Below are positions 34,591-48,600 of a stretch of DNA of 64,000 nucleotides, one piece after another; within the stretch, counting starts at the first letter, position 1, and every line of letters starts with the position of its first letter. The stretch spans positions 9,610,001 through 9,674,000 of the forward strand of contig NC_084726.1 in NCBI RefSeq assembly GCF_033807575.1, given 5' to 3'. Under the pieces are notes generated by a model that saw only the letters and a list, made by a program, of their open reading frames with translations, was not told where the DNA came from and did not search any database. A program made the translations under genes and the position numbers. This DNA is from Cydia pomonella (Eukaryota; Arthropoda; Insecta; Lepidoptera; Tortricidae).

Positions 34591-37500
34591 AACTGTTGCA
34601 TGTTGATTTTATCGTCCTCATTTTTCGGCTTGGCAAATTCTGGCCAAACTCAAATACCATTTTTTCTATCGTGGATATCAAAACCAGGGCATGAGTCGTT
34701 TGTAACGAAATGTAGGTTTTCACTTTGATCCACCAATTGCCGAAAGTATCACGTCTGACGAATTTCTCCGGCGGTCAAGCGTGACGGCTGGAACCAATTC
34801 CAGTTTGATTAGGTATCGTCATGTCTCGCAGACGGCTTTGTCTTAATCAATTGTTTTCTCGAGCATAATTGCCTAGACTCAATCATACGTTTTGGAGGTG
34901 AAAGGTGAATACAGGTCGCCTAAATACTTTTGTTTATTTATCGAAATGGATCACAAATGAATGAGCCCCGGGTTGTTAGTCTGTTGTTGATGACATCTGG
35001 TAATTGCTGAATCACGTGCCAATAAAATTGACTATTAATTGGTCGATAAGTGCTATAGCACTCGTTTCATCTGTAATAATATACATACGCTATTTGTCTT
35101 TCTGAATTGGCCGTTCGAAATTGAGTAACAGTCAAATATATGTTGGTTGTGTTCTTCAAGATGAGAATGTTGAGAATTCTCAAAATTTAACAACGCTTAA
35201 ACGGGTCTTCTGGTGATATCCACAGGATAACACCGCTTTCAAGACATTATCTCAATCATGTGGAAATTAAACAATTTGTAAACATTCTTGCCTAACGTAT
35301 TTGCGAATCATCCGCTTATCTCTATACTGGTGTAGCACAGATTGGTGTTGGATGTAATTTCCCATCGGTACAGATGTGATTCCGAGTACTGAACAAGCGC
35401 TGTTCGTCTCAAACTAACCATCCAAGTGTGATCTCTCAAACATTCGACGTAAGGTCACGCTTAAATAGACACAGGACAAAGGAGGTTGCGAGTTTAAACT
35501 TCCCTCGCGCTCAATAGTAAAAGTGCAAAAAGAGGGTCAGTTAAGTGTTAATATTGGTTTTCCTGAGGCAAATACTCGCCCGTGCCCGGTAAGTGACAAT
35601 GTATGGAGCGAGATGAGCTCGGTAGGAAGGCATTCATTGCTTACTCCGGGTGTGTGCAGGTGGTATTTGCATCGGGACTTGTATTGTGGGATTTGTGGGG
35701 TGTGTACATGTAGGTGCGTTGTATTAATCTGGCGATGTTGCTTACTCGAAATACTTTGGTACAGATAGATTTATGTTTTAGTATATTTATCTTTTTTCGA
35801 AGAGATACAATCGTATGTGTTTACATTCACGTTTTACGAGTAAATAATTCAATGAACTATTTCATAGATATCTAACATGAACTCTATTTTAAAGTTGTAT
35901 ATCACAAAGTTTAATCTAAATGACGTACCTTATTTGAACAATTGCCCCGTAGTTTAGCATTTTACAAATTAATAAAATTTCATTTGCCCTGGGAATTATT
36001 ATATTGACTCGCTCTGTTTGCGATAATTAATGTCGACTAACTTCTCTGATTACAGTGATTACAATACCTCACCATTACAAAGTTAACCCTTTCCTTGCCC
36101 CGTAATTATATGGTTTCCGGAGATACTTGTAATTAAAACTTGGCAACTTGCTTCCTTGTTTTATCTTTTGTTAATACGGGTAGTATGTAACGTCTAGCCA
36201 ACGATCAATTAGATAAAAGAGAGCATTAATAAGAGTAATCCTTTCAGGTAGTGGAAACAAAAAATAAAACAACACTGCATATTTTGTGTATACGGGTATG
36301 CAGGTAGATAGGTAATTTACCAATATGAATTCAAAAATAATCGTGGAAACGCAACCTCCGCTAAGTTGCCTCGAAACAACTTTTCTTTAGTATCTGTACG
36401 ACCCATTTAAAAGTCTGATAACATTTGCAATATTGACAGTACAGATATAGGTATTTTTCTATTTTTAATGAGGCCCTTTATTTAGTTCTGCGTATACCAT
36501 TGCACCAAGAATGGTTTACAAAATTATTAATAACCACCTAAACGCCTATGTAAAACAAGCAAAGTTTGCACGCGCTCAAACATCACAATCTGGCGAGAAT
36601 CCAAATTGACAACTTTGAAGCTTACACGGGCGCTCTCGGGAGTTGTCGGAGTCAAACATTGTCACTTTATTAACGCGGCGTTTGCTGTTAGACACATGAA
36701 TGGAGGGGGAACGTCACTTTGGCTTTTTTACCCTATACCCTAGCTATTTTAGGGCGCACTATGTAGAGTTTTAGTGTTTCGCTTCTCGTTGGGCACTCAA
36801 GTATTTGCATCATTTCGTAAACTATAATAATTATAATCGCCCAACGGCTAATAGTACGAGTATGACTCCTGTCCTGTTACTCCTGCATCATTTTTCATGT
36901 AATAGCTTTGCGACCTAAATAAGAAATAACCATTGGCTCTGTGGCTTTCGTAGCTCTTCGGTGTAGCATATGAGATTCACCTTTTACTTTCAATTTATCT
37001 AGTTAATAGTTCACATTAATTTGTATACAGTAGTTTAGTTTTCACGGTATCTACTTTTTAGATGTAGAGTACCGGCCGATAATATATCACCTCCACGTTT
37101 TTTACGAACTTTTTTATATTTGTCAGTGATTTCCACCTCGATGAGAGAAATTGGTCTTCAGTAATGTTTTTTTTTTAATTTACACCGTGTTTATTTTGAT
37201 TTCCGTTAATTTCAAGGGTGCATTCTTGAACTTAAAATAAGTAACTTTCTCTAAGACACCGGTATTCTAATTAACTCCATTTCGGAGACAATCAATAATT
37301 TATTTTTATCTTATAAGGCCCTCACGAGCGTATAAACTTGCCTTAGGGCCTGTTTACATATTTATTTGTGTTTAGTACGAGTGTGTACATTTGCTACTAA
37401 ACGTAAATACTATCTCAGACGTTTGATGTTCGAAATGACATTGTTTGGTTGAATTCAACGTAATGTCCTTGTTACAACAACGCTATATGCAACATTTAAT

Positions 37501-40500
37501 TACTTTTTATACATTTAGTTTCCTTTAACGTACTTACCCATACCCCGGAGTTAACGGAATTCAATAAAAACACAGTGTATGGACAACTGTTTTTTTTTTA
37601 TTAGAGATTTTTTGTAGCATTACATATCTCCTATTATAATTTACAGTATTTCATTGCAGTATTTATTACATTTGTATAAAACAACTATTAAAATATGCAA
37701 TCTATTAACTCTTTACTACTACTTTACTCTATACATCTTCATACAAAAACACACAAAGTTGATATATTATTGGCCGGTATTGTATATGTAACTGGGACCC
37801 CGTGACATATTTAACAATTTCTTACGGTTTTGACATTATTTTGGTACGACGTTGAAGATCGCTCACGCCGAGTAGTATGAAATAAAGTGAAAGGCGTGCG
37901 TGAGATGCGCGCCAACCACCAAGACGATTGTCAAGGTCGCATCAAAACCAGTTCTACACCGTAGCAAATTGTTAAATTGGAATTGTCCTCCGAATCAGCT
38001 TAATGTCGATTTAAATCCCACACTGCATAAATATAATTACGCGATTGTCGTAAATTTGCCTTTAATTTGTGGAATGGTTAGTCTGATTTGGTTGCTCAAT
38101 GGATTTTTGATAAATGTGCTACCTATTTTATAGTCGAATTTAATTTAATTTAATAGTTCGAATTATTCCGCTTAATTTATCATTCATATTTTGAGGAAAA
38201 AAAGCCATTGAATGAAGGAAGATCATGCTTTAAGAATTTAAATTAGGTATAGAATTACTTGCATATCATATACACTAAACTAATCGTCCTAGACAAAGAT
38301 AAATCTACGTAAATTAGCTCGGCTTTACTTGCATATAGTTAGTGGGTTGAATTATTGCATGTTGGCTTTGACGACGCAGCCTGTCAGTACATATCAAGTG
38401 TTAGGTTTTGATTAAATATCTATTCAATGTGCAATCCAAATTTGGCTTAACTAGCCATACCAAGTCTCACAAAAGGCTGTGGGGCTAAAATTATAAATCG
38501 ATGTCATAGAAATCGATGAACTGTGACTTATGCACATTAAGAGGATATGTAGTTGTATTGTAAAGAATATTGCAAATGCACATGGATAGTTAGTAGGAGT
38601 TCGTCAATAAAGTGTGTGTGTGTGTGTGCCCTTTATTATGCGCAAATCGTAATCGTCGTAGAAAATCTATGTACCTATGTTATATACGAAAAAAAGTGAC
38701 CATGTTCCTTTAGTACATTTTTTATAAGGTAATTTCTCATCAAGTTTTCCAATCTTGCAAAGCTTCTCTAGCGAGGTTTGCTAACTTTATAAATTCTTGT
38801 TACAGGTAAGCGCAACTTCGAGTTGGCGGTAAATGGACTTTGCAAGAAGTCTGCCTCCTGCAGGTCAGGTGGTACTCGTATAACGTAAAGTATATTAGTG
38901 CTGCTAAGGGTTCATATCCTTTGTAACTTTGTTAGGTTAGGTTAGGACGCTTGTTGGCAAAACTATACTTGGTGTGAAAAACCTTACATTGATAATTATA
39001 AATCAAAATATTGTTTTCGGTTTCCGCGATAGTTATTTGAGATGAAACTGTTGAAAAGGATTGTAACGGATTGTATTGACTTTAAAATGTTGTGGGTAGT
39101 TTAGCATATTGAAATTTTGACAAAGATTTTTAGGGTTTTCTCAGTCTAACCGTGACCAAAAGTGTACTGGTAAAGGGCATGACATGGCAAGATGTATTTT
39201 AATTTAATTTCAATATACGCGAGATATCATTTGTATTATGAATTATGATATTTATGATAATTAAGATAAAAAAAGGCTGTTGTAGCATTAGGCTATATTA
39301 CTCGTATTTAAGCTTGTTTTAAATGGCTTACAGCCATGTACAGATAAAGTTATACATAGCTTATAATATCTAAATTAACAACCGATTCGGAAAAATAACG
39401 ACCAGCGAACATGCCCAAAGAACTTGAAATTGGCATCTAAATTACGTTAACGTGTGGATAATATGCAACTTTCTCATTTAGTTGTTGAATAATTTGATTT
39501 GTTGTCAGTACATTATTAAAGGCCGTGAAAACTCTCGAGAATTCCAAATTCAGAGAAACAATAATTTAAAATACAGCCGGGAATGTTCAGCGCTCACAGT
39601 ATTTCACTTAACTCTGAAATATCACCTCTCGGCGTGAAAGGTCCCCCTAATGGAGTTTCGCCACCGACTGACTCAGAACTAAAGTAATTTGCACTAGTGT
39701 TCTGGCATTATCTTGAAGTAATGTTAATGCCTAGTAGGGAAGCTTTTTTGCACATTACTGTATCAACATTTATTTAACTTTGACATAGTTGTCGTAATTG
39801 TCTTTGAAAAATTTACATTTTTAACTTCCGTGTTCCGATTTTTTGTTCTTAGAATTTTACTTTTGGATATTCTTCTGGATTCCATTTAGGTGGAGTGTAG
39901 GTCCCTGCAACAGTATTATTTTCTTAAAAGGTTTTTGTTTGCCCTGAGAATTAATTGCTTTTTATTCAAATTAAGAAATATTTTAGTAAATATTTCGTCA
40001 CTGTACCAAGTTCTCAAGTTGCGCGATTTGTCACTTGAATAACTTTGATTTAAACTTTATTTATTTCACCAACATAACATTAGCATTCGACACTATTTGT
40101 TTTTTGAACATAAAAATGAATATGTAAACATCCACCATGAAACTATCAGTTCATTAACTGGCTTCCGAATTTCGCTGCCTGCCACGGTTAATTCAATTAA
40201 AAATTCAGCCAGAATCAATACACGCCATCGTCCCTGAATATAATTAGTTCAACTAGGTTATAACGCTCATCCAGCCTTTAACACGCCCGGCCAGTTCACA
40301 TTACCTGCCTGGCTACTCCTGGGCTCAGAATAGACGTCGCCCTTCTGACCCTCATTTCGTGTCAGTGTGGTTACAGATCCCGATACATCGATACCTGATA
40401 CGATTCGCGATTGCTCGATTTGCCTGTTGATTTCGGGGTGTTTCGATCGGTTAATTGGACGTGTGCGTGTAATGGGATCGTTCAAAAGCTCTACTTCGTC

Positions 40501-41504
40501 CTATGATTATAGGATAATCGCTTTCGGGAAAAAATGCGAAAAGAAAATTAGCTGCAAGGAATAACTCCGTTTGGGAAACTCATCTAACAAATCTTAATTT
40601 AATCTCACGCATGGAAGTGTAAGGGGTCTCGGTGCAGTACGTTGCGTTTATTTTCACACTGTAACTACTAGAATTGGGGTTTGCAACCATTTTGGCTTAA
40701 AGCTTCTTTATATAAAAAACGTGAACTTTTATGTATTTTTCACGTGGTACAAAAAATTACTAAGTTTGTATTTAGTCCCAAAACGTAACTACTGAATTGA
40801 TGCTGACGCGCAACTAGTTGTAACGACATCGGATAAAGAAATGGTGGGACCTGTAGCAGTAGTAGGGCTGCCTCGATGCTGAGTTTTAGTAAACAATACA
40901 ACTGAATTACTTAACAACCTATCAAATTTAATTTCCTGGGGAAATTCACTGATACCGTGACCTGCCGCAACCTCAATAAATTATGAAAAATACGTTCGAG
41001 TGAATGCCTAAATAGGAATGCCATTTTGAATACAGTCCTCGACGGTAATAGGACTGATCGATTTTGTTATCGCTTCTTCTACCTTGAGTCGGAACGCTTT
41101 CTTACGGTGTTTACTTCTTTCGTTTACTTGGCTTCAAGACCTATTCGATTAGATGAGGTCTACGTTGTATACTACGTGAATGACTTTGTTTTGTTCAAGT
41201 TTTTGAAGTTGTTGTTTTCTATTTAGACTAATTCAGATGAGATCTGGACGTAGGGTCAACGTAAACTTTCTAAGTCAGCTATAACCTTGTATAACATTTT
41301 AGGTATAACAGTACTTGACTGGATAACTTTGGGCTAAAACAACTTGGCGAAGAGATGGCGCCACCTCAACTTAGTTCAACAGTCTAGCAATAACGGCTGT
41401 TAGGCACGCCAGTTGCGTGAAAAAACTTAGGTTATAGTTATTCAGAAATAACAGGTTAGTTTAATTATTGTTTCAATAATGAATATATGTGAAGAAAAGA
41501 GCGT
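34591..41504. other. long stretch without recognised features
   Basis: Nearly 7 kb with no repeat, RNA or coding frame that I can support. Contains a TG microsatellite at 38613-38629 and a three-copy TTAGG run at 38932-38946. Its relative freedom from mobile elements contrasts with 0-34 kb. Confidence 0.5.
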
Positions 41505-41595
41505 GCAACGCACTTGCAACCCCTCTGGTGTTGCAGGTGTCCAAGTATTTTCTTACCACCAGGCGATTCGTGTGCTCGTTTGCCTCCTATATTAT
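41505..41595 (+). mobile_element. LINE tail fragment, diverged
   Basis: CAACCCCTCTGGTGTTGCAG, ACCACCAGGCGATTCGTG and CTCGTTTGCCTCC, followed by an A-rich end. A diverged copy of the tail at 10617-10716. Confidence 0.5.
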
Positions 41596-44176
41596 AAAAA
41601 AAAATTAAACCAATATTTCACTTCTCATTGTTTGCGTCGCTATAACTGTCTCGTAATATTTATTGATTTGTAATTTTGTAATCATTACCAGTAATCGCTC
41701 CATTGTTATATAAACGTCAATACACTTTTCTAGTAAGTAATCCTACCCTTTTGTAATTATTCAATGTTACTAACATTTTTTCATTGTTAAGACTAATTAT
41801 GTAAAAATTTCAAAGAATTAAGCCAGTATTACTATGAAATTGAATACCGTTATTGTTACTGCTTTATATTATAACTGGATTATAATTATGACATCCTTAT
41901 CGTGTATTATCTGAGCTTGAAGCTTGGGACAATACCCAGGTGAGCTTTAGTCAGACGTGAACTTAAATACTTAGTTATTCAAAGGTCTTTTGTCAGGGTT
42001 TAAAATACTATTGTTGTATATTGATACAACAAACCGATTACATTTATAATTTGGTTATTAATCAATATATGTGTACATTATTAATAATCATGAATATTAA
42101 CATACATGTATACATATTATTGATGAAGAAATCATGACAGTTTGCTCTAGGTCGATGTTTTAATAAAAAATGGTCAAGGAGAATGCTACACTTATAATTT
42201 TTACAAACATGCGAATATCGACAAGGTTTTCATAGATGCTTTTAATTGCAATTTTAATAAAGTAGACTTTGATCGTATAGTGAGGATAGGCACCCACTCG
42301 TCTTATTATTCTTTCAATTGTCACTATCTTGAATAAAGCAATCCTAAATAAAAACAAGTACAGTAGTTGTACCTCCACCGAAAAATACCACAGTCGACCC
42401 CGAGTAAACTTCGTTTGTACCTAGCCTTTTTTGTATTCCTTTGTAACCTTTTCCATTCCATTCGAGTTTGAATTTTAAATTCCACTCGCGCCCTGAGTTA
42501 GGTAAGCCATTGCAAGTTTTTGCCAACTAGATTAAGAGTAGTGTTTCCAACTGTTGAGTTAACTTATAACTTGACTGAATTACGTTAGTGAGATATATTT
42601 TCTAGGCAAGTATTTGTTAGATGTTTATTTGCTTAACTTAAAGCTAACTATTGCGTTTGTATAGGAAGTGTCTCTTATGGATATTCATATTAACAATTAA
42701 TTACCTAACCCTTGACCCATAACCTTTGACTCTCGGTTTGTATTTTTTTCCAAACAGATTTATCCCATTATTGAGCGCCAAGCGGGCTTTAATTACTACC
42801 ATGGATACTACTTTTTCTTTTCTACTTGGAATCAAGGGTTTCTTTTTTTGCATCAAAATATATCGATATATGAAAACTTCTCTTAACCTAGAAATTATTT
42901 TAATCTAGTTGTTGAACATCGACATATATATGTTTAGTGTCGAGTCCAGTAAAGTTTATTTAGGTATAATGAATCCTTTCCTTTTATACTACGCCAAGCA
43001 CTACTCCGGTTAGAAACTACTCAACTATGCAAACACTCGCAATGATCATATCACGGCTCGGCACGGCGGAGTGCCCGATGTCTTTTATTTGCCGAACACT
43101 TTGTGCAAATGAAAAGAAATTGCAGCTGCCGTTTATTCAGTTTCATTGAGTGCTTTCGTTTTGCGTCATCGGTTTTAAATTGCAGGTTCACATGACTAAA
43201 GTAGGGTTTTGGTTGTCATTTTCTACACTGATATTCAGAGTTTGAATGAGTTATTTGCGAGCGTCGTTATTTAAGAGTACCGATCATTGATATAAATGAT
43301 AGAGTTCTAATATTTTATGAGCCTCATAGTTTTTATTGTTCTACTCTTCATAAATATTATCACAATTGCCTAAAATGCAATGATCGTATTTGTGTTGTTA
43401 TTGTATTTTATCCCGTCAGCCAGGGGACAGAAATAGCAGTTTGTTAGAAAAACTGTTTTACGTTCTACTAACATGCTTAGTAGAGTAGATATAGGTATAG
43501 ATAACTCCTTCGAATGGATGGAAAAGTTTTTAACCAACATAAAAGTGAATGATTAGTTAAATTAAGTTAAATTGACATTTATTTATGACATTTTTTTCGG
43601 GACGGAGAGTGAGGGTTTAAAGAGTGAAGAGTTAACGAGTGACAAGAAAAAATTGGACTTCTTCAAAACGTCACATTATTCTTTCAAATTCTAAATATCT
43701 GTACCTCTGTAAATTATCTAATGAGTTAGCTTGTTTGTGATAATATACTTTTTAAAATCCAATTACTTCTTCAACGTTGCTTCAAAAGTCGACGATTAAG
43801 GTATCCATCCACAAGGAATGTCGTAATAGACATTGTTATCTTAATGGTGTACCAGTAAAAACGACTTTGTCCGGATTTCTTTCTTTCTGCAGTTTTTATC
43901 TGTCCCACTTGGAGAAAGAGTAATGTAATGGTCTTTTTAATTGCATCAATTTTGTTTGAGGCTATTGGGGTTCCGGTTATATTTCTACTCTTGCAGTGTC
44001 ATTAATTTTAAATTTATGGACCGTAACAAAAGGTTAAGGATAATAATATAATTTAATAATTAGTATAGTGAGGACAAAGTCAACGTGTTTACAAAGTCGT
44101 AAATAATTATCGGTTCTTACTTTATTTTTATTGCTTTTAGTTCCGAGAAAAACTACTGAGAATAAAAGAATATACT
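41596..44176. other. no gene seen
   Basis: A 64-nt imperfect hairpin (ATCAATATATGTGTACAT and ATGTATACATATTATTGAT) at 42060-42123; otherwise nothing recognised. Confidence 0.45.
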
Positions 44177-44388
44177 TAAATAAATAAATATATAGGCCAT
44201 TATTACACAAATTGACTAAGTCCCACAGTAAGCTCAATAAGGCTTGTGTTGAGGGTACTTAGACAACGACATATATAATATATAAATATTTATAAATACT
44301 TAAATACATAAAAAACAGGATTCGAACCCGGGACCATCAGGTTCGTAGGCAGGGTCACTATCCACTAGGCCAAACCGGTCGTCAAAAA
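44177..44388 (-). mobile_element. tRNA-derived SINE of a second family
   Basis: The minus strand begins GACCGGTTTGGCCTAGTGG, has B-box GGGTTCGAATCC, then GTACCCTCAACACAAGCC and TGTGGGACTTAGTCAATTTG, and ends in a TATTTATT-type tail. ATATACTTA occurs on both sides (44170-44178 and 44392-44400) and may be the target duplication. Confidence 0.8.
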
Positions 44389-44400
44389 TATATATACTTA

Positions 44401-45120
44401 TATCTACTAAGATAGCGCTCTGACTAAAGCTTAAGTAGTTGAAACATATTCAGGTCAATAACCGTTTTACCAGTAAGTACGCCAATTGCAATAATTCACC
44501 GGTTATTCAAAGACTATTAATACGGTACAAATTTCATGTCATCCATCACGTTTATTAAATTGATAATTACGATATCAAAGTCACACGGGTCATGTAAACA
44601 ATCGGGCCGTCTTCAGATAACAGTTTCGTAATGTTTGTTATGCAAAACACACGTTTATCTGTCTTTCACACGTCCGTTACTTCAGTATTGTTTTATTGTG
44701 AACATCAATTTAGTCGTCATACGTCGGTTACAGATGTGTTAACATTACAATTAACATTTTGTGTTCTGACACTAATTAATTTGACTTTTGATTCGGTTCC
44801 TGTGTTATCGATATCACTTTTCTCTCATTTGCCTACTTAATGATAATTGATTCATGTATTTGACGTTAAAAGGTTATCATTTATGTTTTATTACGAAATA
44901 GAGCTTTTGAACCCTAGTTTGTGGAATGCTCATCGTATTTGGATGACCAGATTTATTAGATTATTGGATCGAATTCAAAATTGTTTGTGAATCATAAAAC
45001 GGCTAGACGTTAGTGAATCTTCAAAGGCATTTCGATGCGTAAATCCTAAGCGAGATCTATTTACAAGTGTTTCGCATTTTGTGAAGTTGTGTCAAATATT
45101 CAACAATATATTTAAATGTG
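44401..45120. other. possible par-1 promoter-proximal region
   Basis: No coding frame. By position it may hold proximal regulatory sequence for the transcript that begins near the tandem array, but no specific element can be called. Confidence 0.3.
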
Positions 45121-45490
45121 TTCTTATATAAAGAAATACAAGTATCGTGTGATTCTGAATCCAAGTGTCTTAAGTCACTAGCGCGGCTAGTGAGTTTCCA
45201 TGTGCGCTGTGAAGTGAAGATTGTGATGCGTAGTGTTCTCAAATAAAGAAATACAAGTATCGTGCTATCCCAAATTTAAGTGTCTTAAAACTAGCCTTAC
45301 CAGTAGTCACCAGCGCCGCTAGTGAGTTTCCCTATGCGCTGTGAAGTGAAGATTGCGCTGTGTGGTGTCCTCTTATAAAGAAATATAAGTATCGTGGTTT
45401 CCAAAATCTAAGTGTCTTAAAATTAGCCTTACACTCAGTAATCACTAGCGCCGCTAGTGAGTTTCCTCATTGCGCTGTGAAGTGAAGACG
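45121..45490 (+). repeat. three-unit tandem array immediately upstream of par-1 first coding exon
   Basis: Three degenerate direct repeats of about 115, 133 and 120 bp end 20 bp before ATG 45511. Each contains AAAGAAATAYAAGTATCGTG (45130, 45245, 45378), AGTGTCTTAA, a 17-nt palindrome close to CACTAGCGCCGCTAGTG (45176, 45308, 45443) and CGCTGTGAAGTGAAG. Units 1 and 3 begin with TATA-like TATATAAAG and CTTATAAAG. Small upstream ATG frames occur in units 1 and 2. The position suggests 5' UTR or promoter, which is inference. Confidence 0.75.
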
Positions 45491-45510
45491 GCAAGATAAA
45501 TCCTCAAACT

Positions 45511-45606
45511 ATGCGGCACCGGGTGCTACCGTTCATGGCGCCGGTGTTCCTCTCCAAGCTGTGGCGCCGGCGGCGGGTGGTTAAAGCTATGGAGAAGTTT
45601 CACGGG
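45511..45606 (+). CDS. par-1: par-1 candidate first coding exon (basic N-terminus)
   Basis: The frame opens at ATG 45511 and runs 32 codons to a GTACAT donor at 45607. The end is phase 0, matching the phase-0 acceptor of the next exon, so the join is in frame. The peptide is very basic with a run of four arginines (KLWRRRRVVKAMEKF), and the DNA is GC-rich unlike its surroundings. Met9 and Met27 are possible later starts. I do not recognise this N-terminus from other MARK proteins, so it may be isoform-specific. Without the splice the frame stops after three more codons. Confidence 0.6.
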
Positions 45607-48600
45607 GTACATACTTAAACATAACTTTACTCTATTTCACAAGTCCTTATTAATCGCCAACGTGGCGAATGTTTCAAAATACTCCACAGTCCTATTGTCA
45701 TTACATTTGTTTCTGATAACGACACCCTGGATATTTTGAGGGAACTCTTTAAATAATATATATATTCCATCACTCACTATCACTATTTTTTTGGTAACTC
45801 GTGCATTTGCAAGTATTTTTTTTGCTGTCAAAGATTTATTTGTATGTGATAAACCGTGTCCGCTAAAAGATATTTATGCTTTACCAACCTAGCCTATTAG
45901 TCTATCCCATATCCCGACCGAATAGATCGTAGTTTTAAGAGTAAAACATTCCCTTATAAAAGACATATTGTTCGTTGTCTTATTGCGCACGAATTGGAGC
46001 TATCTCCTTTTTCTAGACATGTTTAAATTCAAGCGCCTTTACACCATTGTCTTGTTTATCTCGCAGGCTGTTAGGATTTTTACGGACAAAAGAACAACGA
46101 ATTAAATTAATGACTTAAGTCTAAGAATTGTTTGTTAAACTAGCTTATTTGAGTAGGATTTCCCTTACCATGAAAGTTTTAAAATAACAAAACTACAAAT
46201 CTTAAAAACAAAAGTGAATAAATCTTGGTTACTATCCCCTTATGTGCCCGATAAAATGTTTGCTTCGATCAATCATTTAAACCAATTTTCTTTAAATTCC
46301 AATTTTTTTTTAAAGTTACTTACACAGTTATAACAAACCCTAACGACAATAATAAAGGCATAATTATTGGATAATATTGACAAAATTCAGATTTTTTTAA
46401 AGAAATGAACCCTTAAAATCGTAACAAGGTATGAACGGCTAGTGAAAATGATTCTAGTCCGAGTAGGTTGCTCAAGGATATCCGTCTCTTTCGAAAATGT
46501 TGAACAAGCAACAAGTCACACCAACATAATGTTAAACCGTTTTCTATGAGGCTAACTGATGTGTTACCATAATTAGAGCCACAGACGGAAGGAAAGGCGA
46601 ATTAGCATGCAGTTTCCTTCGGTTTCACTCTGTTGCACGCCTTTCTGTGGTTTGTCTTGATTCAAGTTTACTTCATATTTAAATGCCTTTTTAGAAGAGC
46701 CCCTTAAGGGAATAAAGGATGGGAGAATTTCAACGAGTTGTGAGTCAGTCAGCCTGGGTTTTTTGACTGGGCGAAAATAAGTTTTAGGATATTTATACTT
46801 TTTAACTTACATCAAAATTTTAATAGCTGAGAGTTTTTTCGTCAGATCTTGATATAAAAAAACGGCCCTTAAAGGAGGAGGTAATTCGGTTGAATGTTTT
46901 CTTTGAGTAGGTAATATCAAGCTACACATGAAGCAATCTAAGTTTATTTTCGCATATTAGTAAAATATCTTGTGCTACCTTTACTAACCTATTTAAACTT
47001 CCCATAACTGTATATTCTCTAAGGAAAGATCAAGTTTCAGAGCTTCCTAGTATGTCCTAGAATGCATTAACTAAGTTCTTGTTACTATTTAATTAAACTA
47101 GCAACTTGAGGTTCTTCCTTGCGCCTAACGGGAATTCCTTTTATCACATTTCTAACTTAGTGAAATCAATAAAATGAAAATGTTTTCGCCAATGAGGAGG
47201 GCAAACAAAACTATCCTTATTTGTTTTACAGGCATACCTGTTCTATGTGATATTTTCCGGTTTCTGAGATAATTCGCAATAACTTTATCCCAATGGATAA
47301 AGTGCTATACTCGTATTCTGACGATTTTCTAATCTTACTTTGAATGGTGAGCCCTTGGTTACCTTCCTTAATAGGGTACTCCTTAAAAACTAGCTCGCAA
47401 CGCAGAAAAATAACGAGTTCCCTTATTTAGTCAGCAGTTAGTGAATTTCCTACAATCTGGGTCTGATATTTGTAACGCTATATCCTTGTTTATATCATAT
47501 ACACTTAAGCGCAATGAAATATATTTAAAACGGAAGCATTTTGTTTGGAAGTGGTTTAGGTACGAAAAGTTGCACTAGATTTTAGGCAGATCATGGTTAT
47601 GCTAAACGTTGTAAATTCGTTGCAGCATTAAAGGAACCTGTATCCTCAATTTCAGCTAAAAAGATTATTTAGAAGTAACAATCTAATAATACTCGTAGCA
47701 TTATCCTCCCGAAGACCAGCGTACATAGGCCCTAATTAAATTTAGACTCTTTTAACTTAAGGAGTTTATGAAACTTATGAACCTCAATTATTGATCATCT
47801 CTTGAATTTTTTTAGAGCAATTCCTTTGAGCACGGGTATTGCTACAAAATTTACTGTCTGGCTAAAAGCTTAGTTATTTTTTATTGCACACTCTCGCGTG
47901 AAATATTTAAAATTTCTACATACGAAATCTCGGGCAGAGGCCAGATTATAATAAAACCCGATATTACTATGACACGCCTTCGTTTATTTTACTTTTTGCT
48001 CTTTAATAAGTTGAATATAAATTACTGCAATAAAAATTAAGGCTCATTCTCGCCATCGCGAAGCATGTCTTGCCAGTTTGGCACAATCTCTTTTAAACTG
48101 CCATTTTTCTGCCAAATCCGTGTTTGCACATGGAGCTTTCAAGCTTTTTCTGCTTCACGATATGCGAACTAAAGGGCATAATTTATATCAGTTTTTTGTG
48201 CTATTACTGAATGATATGAAGAGGTTTATTTTTAATGGTGTGCGTAATTATGGTTTTATATTGCTTTGATGGTTTCAAGATTGCGCTATAAAATAAAGCT
48301 CATGTGACTCCTCTGGAGTTGCAGGCTTACATAGGCTACGGAGACTGCTTACCATCAGGCGGGCCGTATGCTTGTTTGCCACTGACGTAGTATAAAAAAA
48401 AAGCTTTTGGTGCATTTCATGTTTTGGAAAAGATTATTATGTTTGGGATAAACCAAATAAACAACGTCTAATACCAATTGTCTAAACAGATGCATGCACG
48501 TCGAGCAGCAAATTGCAGCGCATAAAGCACATCATTAGATAGTACGCGGCGTCAAGTTTGAATTGTGTTGGGTGTGGTCGATCCTTCAAACGGGCTGCCT

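Noticed and set aside
38931..38946. TTAGG telomere-like repeat
   Set aside because: Only three copies, easily a chance run in AT-rich DNA.
44310..44388. Possible tRNA gene on the minus strand
   Set aside because: Good B-box, but the following text is a known-looking SINE body and the element ends in a TATTTATT tail.
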